A DNA stretch of 11,832 nucleotides from Bacteroidota bacterium (GTDB lineage: Bacteria; Bacteroidota; Bacteroidia; Bacteroidales; UBA4417): positions 1 to 11,832 of the forward strand of contig JAIFMH010000166.1 in assembly GCA_020048595.1 (NCBI GenBank). The letters run 5' to 3'. Below are positions 6,343 through 11,832 of this stretch, in pieces. Every line of letters begins with the position of its first letter. Positions within the stretch are counted from its first letter, which is position 1. A program made the translations under genes and the position numbers. The notes under the pieces were generated by a model, which was given only the letters and a program-made list of their open reading frames with translations, made no database searches and was not told where the DNA came from.

Positions 6343-6350
6343 TACATTTG
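6343..6350 (+). promoter_or_regulatory. -7 promoter element of ssb
   Basis: TACATTTG fits the Bacteroidota -7 consensus TAnnTTTG and lies 30 nt before the ssb ATG. No well-spaced -33 TTTG is visible; the nearest TTG is at 6327, only 13 nt upstream of the box. Confidence 0.5.
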
Positions 6351-6380
6351 TAAGTATAATAAATCTACAATCCAATCATT

Positions 6381-6842
6381 ATGGCACGAGGAATAAATAA
6401 AGTAACACTAATCGGGAACCTGGGGAAAGACCCTGAAGTTCAAACATTTGACACATATAAAAAAGCAACATTTTCGCTGGCTACAACCGAGTATTCGCGC
6501 GACAGGGAAGGCAATGAAGTTCAGCATACCGAATGGCATAATATTGTGATGTGGCGTGGGCTGGCCGAAATAGCCGAACAATACCTCCGTAAAGGCGGCC
6601 AGGTATATATCGAAGGTAAAATACGTACACGTTCCTTTGATGCTAAGGACGGAACAAAAAAATACATCACTGAAATACAAGCTGATAACCTGGTATTATT
6701 AGGCGGACGCAAAGAAGGAAGTGGCGAAAACAATTATCAGCCGCAGTCGTCAAATACAAACGGACATCCGGCGCAACCTGTAGTTCCACCAATTACTGAA
6801 CCTCCGGCACAGCAAAATGATCATGACGATCTGCCTTTCTAG
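6381..6842 (+). CDS. ssb: Single-stranded DNA-binding protein
   Basis: A 153-residue SSB, which binds and protects single-stranded DNA in replication, recombination and repair, and recruits partner proteins through its acidic C-terminal tip. Residues 1-110 form the OB fold: the start MARGINKVTLIGNLGKDPEV, the central TEWHNIVMWRGLAEIAEQYL and the GGQVYIEGKIRTRSF strand are all standard. Then comes a flexible Q/P/N-rich linker (about 113-146), ending in DHDDLPF, the conserved acidic tip. Length is normal. It has its own promoter at 6343. In many Bacteroidota genomes I know of, the order is mutY-ssb-gldE-gldD; here ssb-gldE-gldD is kept but a GH30 gene takes the upstream place. Confidence 0.97.
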   Translation: MARGINKVTLIGNLGKDPEVQTFDTYKKATFSLATTEYSRDREGNEVQHTEWHNIVMWRGLAEIAEQYLRKGGQVYIEGKIRTRSFDAKDGTKKYITEIQADNLVLLGGRKEGSGENNYQPQSSNTNGHPAQPVVPPITEPPAQQNDHDDLPF

Positions 6843-6879
6843 TGAATGTTACCTGGTAATTAAAACGAATTTATTAAGG

Positions 6880-6924
6880 TATAGGGAATAAGGTAAAAGT
6901 GTTAGTCCCCTCTGAATCCCTATA
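6880..6924 (+). terminator. Loose inverted repeat downstream of ssb
   Basis: TATAGGGA (6880-6887) and TCCCTATA (6917-6924) are perfect reverse complements separated by 29 nt. A T-rich stretch (ctctttttct) follows at about 6935. The long loop makes a true intrinsic terminator uncertain. Confidence 0.25.
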
Positions 6925-6979
6925 TCTCTGTCCCTCTTTTTCTAATAAAGAGTAGTGCTTTCGAACATAAATTGTACGG

Positions 6980-6994
6980 GCGAACATTGTTCGC
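6980..6994. promoter_or_regulatory. 15-nt perfect palindrome upstream of the gldE promoter
   Basis: GCGAAC-ATT-GTTCGC, a perfect 6+6 inverted repeat, ending 22 nt before the gldE -7 box, a position suited to a dimeric regulator. It resembles the Gram-positive LexA box (CGAAC-N4-GTTCG) but has a 3-nt spacer, so I do not assign it to LexA. Confidence 0.35.
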
Positions 6995-7016
6995 TCGTTT
7001 GTTTTCAAGCTTTTAC

Positions 7017-7024
7017 TATCTTTG
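7017..7024 (+). promoter_or_regulatory. -7 promoter element of gldE
   Basis: TATCTTTG matches TAnnTTTG exactly and lies 26 nt before the gldE GTG start. A TTTG at 6998-7001 is the nearest -33 candidate, but the 15-nt spacing is shorter than the usual ~19. Confidence 0.55.
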
Positions 7025-7050
7025 CATCTTAAAATCAATTACTTCACACC

Positions 7051-8409
7051 GTGCCCGACCCACTTCCTGATGCGTTTAACGCACTAATTTTATTAAATTT
7101 TACAACTACTGATCTGGCATCATCAGCCGGCCTCATTGCCGGATTATTAACATTAATTATTTTGTTGATATGTTCAGCAGCAGCTTCAGCCTCCGAAACC
7201 GCATTCTTTTCACTGTCGCCTTCTCAATTGAATGAGATACGCTCATCAAAAACACATGTAAACAAAAGAATTGTTCATTTACTTGAGAATTCGAAATTAC
7301 TCCTGGCTACCGTTTTAATAACCAATAACCTGGTAAATGTTGGTATTGTTATTCTTTCCACGTTCCTTGTAAATCAATATCTGGATTTCTCCTCAAATCC
7401 GCTTCTCGGATTTCTTATTCAGGTAGTAATTATTACTGCATTTTTGTTATTGCTGGGCGAAATAATACCAAAAGTAGTTGCCACCCGTAAGCCAGTACGC
7501 ATTGCTTCTTTACTGGCCACACCAATAAGCATTATGCAAAAGGTATTGTATCCTTTCAGCAGCCTGTTGGTAAGAACTACCCGGTTTATTGACAGGCGTC
7601 ATGCACACAGATACCACAATATTACACTCGACGATATCTCGAATGCAATTGATATTACTGCCGATGGAAAGGTGGATGATGAGGATCGTAAAATCATGAA
7701 GAGCATAACACGCTTCGGCGATATTAACGCGCGTGAAATTATGAGCCCGAGGGTTGATCTCACAGCTATTGATGATTCACTTTCATTCAATGAAGTTCAA
7801 AAAATAATTATTGAGTCAGGCTATTCGCGGATACCGGTTTACAATGATACTCCTGATACAATCACAGGCATTTTGTACATCAAGGACCTGCTTCCGCATC
7901 TGGCAGGAACCGACTCTTTTGATTGGAAATCGTTGGTTCGGCCGCCGTTTTTTATTCCGGAAAATAAACCTATCAACGATCTGATGCAGGAATTCCAGGA
8001 AAAAAAAATACATATGGCCGTTGTGGTTGACGAATATGGCGGAACATCGGGAATCATCACCCTGGAAGATATTATCGAAGAAATTGTGGGTGAAATAAAC
8101 GACGAGTTTGATGTGGAAGCTGATAATACTTTCTTTTCGAAGATGGATGATCACAATTATATCTTTGAAGGAAAAACCACCATCAACGATATGTGCAGGG
8201 TGTTAGGTATCGACGATCGCATTTTCGATGAGGCTAAGGGTGAAAGTGAATCACTTGCCGGTCTGATACTCGAACTTTCAGGTAAAATGCCAGCCACAGG
8301 CGAAACGTTCGCTCTTGGCGAATTTGTCTTTCGTGTTGAAGCTGCTGATAAGCGAAGGCTCAAGAAAGTGAAAATTACTACTCCTGCTGATAACAATGAA
8401 TCCGGTTAA
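7051..8409 (+). CDS. gldE: Gliding motility-associated protein GldE (CNNM/CBS/CorC-HlyC)
   Basis: A 452-residue inner-membrane protein of the hemolysin C/CorC-like family. The GTG start gives the N-terminus MPDPLPDAF, close to the DPLP opening I associate with GldE, and sits well placed after the -7 box. Order of parts: CNNM/DUF21 transmembrane domain (helices at about 24-48, 83-106, 118-138 and 150-173, with the ASASETAFFSLS and GEIIPK family motifs); a pair of CBS domains (about 228-285 and 295-347, with REIMSPR at 228-234 and VVDEYGGTSGIITLEDIIEE at 325-344); and a C-terminal CorC_HlyC domain (about 365-443). In Flavobacterium johnsoniae gldE lies immediately upstream of gldD. Its biochemical role is poorly defined, and relatives have been linked to divalent-cation handling. 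Presence does not prove gliding, since non-motile Bacteroidota also keep it. Confidence 0.93.
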   Translation: MPDPLPDAFNALILLNFTTTDLASSAGLIAGLLTLIILLICSAAASASETAFFSLSPSQLNEIRSSKTHVNKRIVHLLENSKLLLATVLITNNLVNVGIVILSTFLVNQYLDFSSNPLLGFLIQVVIITAFLLLLGEIIPKVVATRKPVRIASLLATPISIMQKVLYPFSSLLVRTTRFIDRRHAHRYHNITLDDISNAIDITADGKVDDEDRKIMKSITRFGDINAREIMSPRVDLTAIDDSLSFNEVQKIIIESGYSRIPVYNDTPDTITGILYIKDLLPHLAGTDSFDWKSLVRPPFFIPENKPINDLMQEFQEKKIHMAVVVDEYGGTSGIITLEDIIEEIVGEINDEFDVEADNTFFSKMDDHNYIFEGKTTINDMCRVLGIDDRIFDEAKGESESLAGLILELSGKMPATGETFALGEFVFRVEAADKRRLKKVKITTPADNNESG

Positions 8410-8529
8410 GCCGGCTTAAGTTAGTGCTTTAATTGCATTTACGAACCGGGTTCCATTCTGCAGCTCAATGCCCGTACATAGGCAATAAACAGTACTTCAC
8501 TTCGTTTTAACACGTATATAGTTATAAAA

Positions 8530-9159
8530 ATGCCTTTTCGAAAAATCTTGTCATTCCTTTTAAAATTTCACAAATCGGGAATTACTATACTTTTGGTTGC
8601 TACAATAACCGGAATAATGGTATTGTCATCCTGTAATAATGAATATACCCCAAAACCACGTGGCTATTTCCGCATAGCGCTGCCGGAAAAAAAATATACC
8701 CTTCTCGATTCCATCTATCCGTATGCATTCGAATATCCTGCTTATGCGCGTATCACCAACGATCCGCTTTCGCCCGGGGAACAAAACTGGATTAATATTG
8801 AGATGCCGGTTTTTCATGGCCGTATCCATATCAGCTATAAGCCTTTAACCGACAAAAAAAGCCTGATCCAATACACAGAAGATACACGGACTCTTGCACT
8901 TAAACATATGGCAAAATCAAGTGGTATCAGGCAGATTACTATTGCTGATCCGAAACGGAAATTGTATGGTCTTGTTTACGAAATAAACGGCCTTGGTGCT
9001 GCATCGCCGTACCAGTTTTATCTTACTGACAGCACACAACACTGGCTCCGCGGATCACTCTATTTTGATGCTATCCCAAACAATGATTCCCTGGCTCCGG
9101 TAATAAGTTTTGTGAAAACAGATATACAACATCTTTTTGAAACTTTCCATTGGAAGTAA
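8530..9159 (+). CDS. gldD: Gliding motility lipoprotein GldD
   Basis: A 209-residue lipoprotein. The hydrophobic segment ITILLVATITGIMVLSSC (residues 18-35) ends in a lipobox with lipidated Cys35. The segment after it, NNEYTPKPRGYFRIALPEKKY, is the hallmark GldD start. The rest is a compact domain with PYAFEYPAYARI (63-74) and a C-terminal HLFETFHW. GldD is required for gliding in Flavobacterium johnsoniae; its molecular role is unclear. It lies 120 nt after gldE on the same strand, with no TAnnTTTG box between, so co-transcription with gldE is likely. The ATG at 8530 gives a rather long 17-residue basic N-region before the hydrophobic core; no internal ATG occurs before the core. Confidence 0.93.
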   Translation: MPFRKILSFLLKFHKSGITILLVATITGIMVLSSCNNEYTPKPRGYFRIALPEKKYTLLDSIYPYAFEYPAYARITNDPLSPGEQNWINIEMPVFHGRIHISYKPLTDKKSLIQYTEDTRTLALKHMAKSSGIRQITIADPKRKLYGLVYEINGLGAASPYQFYLTDSTQHWLRGSLYFDAIPNNDSLAPVISFVKTDIQHLFETFHWK

Positions 9160-9420
9160 AAACACGCGTTTTATCCGGTTTACCAAAGTATCTCTAAATC
9201 TTGCTGTCATAGTTTACAAATAGTTGGTAGTCAGTTCAAAGGGAAATGGTTAATTTCAAATTAAACATGAGCTAAACAATATGTTGTAATTTTGTGTTGT
9301 TGCCTGCAATGTATACTCAATATAAAGTCTCTTCCTTCAAATTAATGGGTGAATAATTCTGAATACTTCATTCTGAAAAGGAACGTGCAACTGATAAATC
9401 CCATTTTAGGCTCAACCTGC

Positions 9421-9450
9421 TTGAAGATAACAAGATAAAACGTACTTTTG
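9421..9450 (+). promoter_or_regulatory. Promoter of the cysD-cysN locus
   Basis: TTG (9421-9423), exactly 19 nt, then TACTTTTG (9443-9450). This is the best match in the window to the Bacteroidota TTTG-N19-TAnnTTTG promoter. Transcription would begin near 9457, leaving a leader of about 135 nt. Confidence 0.65.
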
Positions 9451-9477
9451 CACCTCTTTACCAATATAGGTTCAGAA

Positions 9478-9501
9478 GTGGAAACTAACAGGATTTTCCA
9501 C
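9478..9501 (+). promoter_or_regulatory. Hairpin in the cysD leader
   Basis: GTGGAAA (9478-9484) and TTTCCAC (9495-9501) form a perfect 7-bp stem around a 10-nt loop (ctaacaggat), about 20 nt into the predicted transcript. No T-run follows. It may be a leader structure or part of an operator. It matches no riboswitch class I recognise. Confidence 0.35.
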
Positions 9502-9592
9502 CGTGTGAATTTAAACACTTTACCCTACATCTTGTTAAATATCCGTTTTGTAATACCGAAAGCATTTAATTCAACACCAACATAGTAACAGC

Positions 9593-10498
9593 ATGACCAA
9601 CTACAATCTTTCACATCTTGATGAACTCGAAAGCGAATCCATTTTTGTGATTCGCGAAGTAGCAGCCCAGTTCGAACGCCCTGCAATACTTTTTTCGGGA
9701 GGCAAGGATAGTATTGTAATGACATACCTGGCCCGAAAAGCGTTCTGGCCTGCGAAAATTCCTTTTCCATTGCTTCATGTGGATACCGGGCATAATTTCC
9801 AGGAAACCATAGACTACCGCGATGAGCTTGTAAAGGAACTTGGCGTTCAGCTTATTGTTGGTTCCGTTCAGGAATCAATTGATACCGGCCGCGTGGTTGA
9901 GGAAAAAGGTTTCAGTGCCAGCCGCAATTTGTTGCAGACTGTTACTTTACTTGATAGCATCGAAAAAAACAAGTTTGATGCCTGCATGGGTGGCGGACGC
10001 CGCGACGAGGAAAAAGCACGGGCTAAAGAACGTTTCTTTTCGCATCGCGATGAGTTTGGGCAATGGGATCCTAAAAACCAACGACCTGAACTTTGGAATA
10101 TTTTTAACGGACGCAAACATATCGGTGAACACTTCAGGATTTTCCCAATAAGCAACTGGACTGAAATGGATGTTTGGCAATACATCTATAAAGAAAATAT
10201 CCCTTTGCCAAGCATTTACTTTACACACGTACGTGAAGCATTTCTGCGCGACGGCGTTTGGCTGGCAAATGCTCCGTTCATGAAGCTGAAACCTAATGAA
10301 AAATTAGAAAACAAGGTAGTACGTTGCCGTACCATCGGAGATATTTCCTGTACAGGCCTCAACCTTTCAACGGCCAACTCACTTGAAGAAATTATTTCGG
10401 AAATTGCCGCTACCCGGGTTACTGAACGTGGAAGCCGTTCCGACGATTTGCGAAGTGAAGCCGCCATGGAAGACAGGAAGAAGGAAGGGTATTTTTAA
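9593..10498 (+). CDS. cysD: Sulfate adenylyltransferase subunit 2
   Basis: A 301-residue small (catalytic) subunit of ATP sulfurylase. With CysN it converts sulfate and ATP to adenosine 5'-phosphosulfate and pyrophosphate, the first step of sulfate assimilation; cytosolic. It belongs to the PAPS-reductase-like PP-loop family: the ATP pyrophosphate-binding loop is SGGKDS (35-40), followed by LLHVDTGHNFQET (60-72). GGGRRDEEKARAKER (133-147) is the CysD signature, and the C-terminal RGSRSDDLRSEAAMEDRKK is also typical. Length agrees with characterised CysD (about 300). ATG 9593 fits the family N-terminus. It is followed 196 nt later by cysN, a wider gap than the near-contiguous arrangement common elsewhere. 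A consensus promoter lies upstream. Confidence 0.96.
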   Translation: MTNYNLSHLDELESESIFVIREVAAQFERPAILFSGGKDSIVMTYLARKAFWPAKIPFPLLHVDTGHNFQETIDYRDELVKELGVQLIVGSVQESIDTGRVVEEKGFSASRNLLQTVTLLDSIEKNKFDACMGGGRRDEEKARAKERFFSHRDEFGQWDPKNQRPELWNIFNGRKHIGEHFRIFPISNWTEMDVWQYIYKENIPLPSIYFTHVREAFLRDGVWLANAPFMKLKPNEKLENKVVRCRTIGDISCTGLNLSTANSLEEIISEIAATRVTERGSRSDDLRSEAAMEDRKKEGYF

Positions 10499-10505
10499 TA
10501 ATGTT

Positions 10506-10527
10506 GAGACGCGATGCATCGCATCTC
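10506..10527. repeat. 22-nt palindromic repeat between cysD and cysN
   Basis: GAGA-x-GCGATG followed by CATCGC-x-TCTC: an 11-bp hairpin with a single C/A mismatch, starting 7 nt after the cysD stop. The gagacgc...gcgtctc type of palindrome is familiar to me as a dispersed repeat in several bacterial genomes. Here it may attenuate or stabilise the cysD-cysN transcript. Confidence 0.55.
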
Positions 10528-10629
10528 ATTGCAAAGGACGAGATTGAAAAAGAGAAGCGATGTTTGCGAATCAGATGAAAAGAAAAAGCAGGGGGCGATT
10601 GAGATATTTTTTTAATAATTTAAAATTCA

Positions 10630-10663
10630 AAGTGCAAAACCCGGAATGATAGATATTGCACTT
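10630..10663. repeat. Inverted repeat upstream of cysN
   Basis: AAGTGCAA (10630-10637) and TTGCACTT (10656-10663) are perfect 8-nt reverse complements with an 18-nt loop, ending 31 nt before the cysN ATG. It could be a transcript hairpin or an operator; nothing else identifies it. Confidence 0.4.
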
Positions 10664-10694
10664 GGTACAAAGCACTAAGCACCAATCAAATAAA

Positions 10695-11832
10695 ATGACT
10701 GAATTTTCATCCAAAGGATATCTGAATATGGAGCTGTTGCGTTTTACAACAGCCGGAAGTGTTGACGATGGTAAAAGTACCCTTATCGGCAGGCTTTTGT
10801 ACGACAGCAAATCAATTTTTGAAGATCAGCTTGAAGCCGTTAAGCGTGCAAGTATGCAACGTGGCAATGAGCATATAAACCTGGCTTTGGTAACTGATGG
10901 ACTTCGTGCCGAACGTGAACAGGGAATTACTATCGACGTTGCATACCGCTATTTTGCCACACCAAAACGTAAGTTTATAATTGCTGATACACCCGGCCAT
11001 ATCCAGTACACCCGCAATATGGTAACCGGTGCTTCTACCGCCAATGCTGCACTAATTATTATTGATGCACGCAATGGTGTTACCGAGCAAACCTACAGGC
11101 ATACTTATATTTCAACGCTGTTGCAGATTCCTCACATTTTGATCTGCGTTAACAAAATGGACCTTGTTGGTTACAGTGAGGAAGTGTACAACGAAATCCA
11201 GGAAAAATTTGTTGCTTTTGCTTTGAAACTCGGGGTTAAGGATTTCCGTTTTGTACCTATCAGTGCACTGCATGGCGACAATGTGGTTGAACCTTCAACA
11301 AACATGAGCTGGTATAATAACGGAACTCTTCTTGAAGTTCTCGAAACCTTACCGATAGATCATGATTACAATTTAACCGACGCACGTTTCCCTGTTCAAT
11401 ATGTTATAAGGCCTATTTCGGACGAATACCACGATTACCGTGGATATGCAGGTCGGGTGGATGGCGGTATTTTCAAAACCGGCGATAAAGTAATGATACT
11501 TCCCGGAGGCTTTCACTCTACAATCAAAACCATAGAGTTGCAGGATAAACAGTTAGAGCAGGCATTTCCTCCAATGTCAGTAACCATGCAGCTTACCGAT
11601 GATATCGATATCAGCCGGGGTGATATGATTGTGAAGGAAGACAACCGTCCGCAGGTAAGCCAGGATATTACCATGATGGTTTGCTGGATGAGCCCCCGTC
11701 CGCTTCAGATAAATGGAAAGTATGCTTTGAAACATACCACGCGCGATGTACGATGCCTGGTAAAAGAAGTTCATTATAAGGTGAATGTGAATACTATTAC
11801 CCAGATCACTGATGATTTAGACGTAAAAATGA
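10695..11832 (+). CDS. cysN: Sulfate adenylyltransferase subunit 1, GTPase (3' partial)
   Basis: The first 379 residues of the GTP-hydrolysing subunit of ATP sulfurylase, which couples GTP hydrolysis to APS formation by CysD. The frame has no stop before the window end, so the C-terminus is missing. It is a translation-factor-type GTPase: G1 P-loop GSVDDGKST (21-29), switch I GITIDVAYRYF (77-87), G3 DTPGH (98-102), G4 NKMD (153-156) and G5 SAL (190-192). LVTDGLRAEREQG (65-77) is a CysN signature. Domain II, a beta-barrel, starts near 225 (RFPVQYVIRP), and part of domain III is present from about 310. Start ATG 10695 gives MTEFSSKGYLNMELLRF, normal for the family. No CysC (APS kinase) fusion can be judged because the end is absent. 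Confidence 0.95.
   Translation, partial: MTEFSSKGYLNMELLRFTTAGSVDDGKSTLIGRLLYDSKSIFEDQLEAVKRASMQRGNEHINLALVTDGLRAEREQGITIDVAYRYFATPKRKFIIADTPGHIQYTRNMVTGASTANAALIIIDARNGVTEQTYRHTYISTLLQIPHILICVNKMDLVGYSEEVYNEIQEKFVAFALKLGVKDFRFVPISALHGDNVVEPSTNMSWYNNGTLLEVLETLPIDHDYNLTDARFPVQYVIRPISDEYHDYRGYAGRVDGGIFKTGDKVMILPGGFHSTIKTIELQDKQLEQAFPPMSVTMQLTDDIDISRGDMIVKEDNRPQVSQDITMMVCWMSPRPLQINGKYALKHTTRDVRCLVKEVHYKVNVNTITQITDDLDVKM

Larger units (their letters stand above)
9160..9592. other. Non-coding region between gldD and cysD
   Basis: 433 bp without a credible gene. It starts with a weak hairpin after gldD (AAAAC-ACGC-GTTTT, 9159-9172). TAATTTTG at 9287-9294 fits the -7 consensus but has no matching -33 box. 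The strong promoter at 9421-9450 follows, then a cysD leader of about 135 nt with a hairpin. The longest ATG-initiated frame I followed here encodes only 15 residues (from ATG 9310). Confidence 0.6.

Noticed and set aside
6980..6994. LexA/SOS box
   Set aside because: The half-sites resemble CGAAC/GTTCG but the spacer is 3 nt, not 4, and gldE is not a known SOS gene.
9451..9592. SAM or other known sulfur riboswitch in the cysD leader
   Set aside because: Only one simple hairpin is visible; no multi-helix junction or known conserved core could be recognised.
9840..10185. Frames of about 100 codons in other frames of cysD
   Set aside because: cysD is unambiguous over this interval; these show no family features.
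1..11832. Integrase, transposase, tRNA or rRNA genes
   Set aside because: None of the frames shows recombinase or transposase motifs, and I saw no tRNA-like or rRNA-like sequence.

Overview
The window reads as a chromosomal segment of a member of the phylum Bacteroidota. The evidence is a GldE-GldD pair (gliding-motility-associated proteins largely confined to this phylum), several promoters matching the Bacteroidota TAnnTTTG -7 element, weak or absent Shine-Dalgarno sequences, and lipoprotein and short Sec signal peptides typical of the group. Genus cannot be assigned from this sequence. All credible genes are on the + strand.

Region 1 (1-3690) is an AT-rich accessory block that looks like a gene-cassette array. 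Three unrelated single genes lie head to tail: the 3' part of a secreted protein with a carboxypeptidase-regulatory-like domain, an erythromycin-esterase-family lipoprotein, and an AmpC/S12-family serine hydrolase. The two internal junctions each hold a long imperfect inverted repeat (787-963 and 2205-2340). Each begins 2-5 nt after the upstream stop codon, ends 5-18 nt before the next gene, and carries the same central 10-mer at the same offset. The geometry resembles integron attC sites, but no integrase is present and the core sequence is not a clean match to the classical one. A 12-nt half-site at 3676 may be the decayed end of the array. Two GC-rich palindromic elements have settled in this block, one of them inside the first junction element. 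The hydrolase gene has no ATG, GTG or TTG start upstream of its catalytic serine.

Region 2 (3690-6300) holds a GNAT acetyltransferase with its own likely promoter, and a secreted GH30-family glycoside hydrolase.

Region 3 (6340-9160) is conserved core: ssb, gldE and gldD, with good promoters before ssb and gldE. gldD probably shares the gldE transcript.

Region 4 (9160-11832) is the sulfate-activation locus cysD-cysN, encoding the two subunits of ATP sulfurylase. It has a consensus promoter (TTG-N19-TACTTTTG) and an approximately 135-nt leader with a hairpin. cysN runs off the right end. The cysD-cysN gap is unusually long and carries a short palindromic repeat. Both the first gene and cysN are cut by the window edges.
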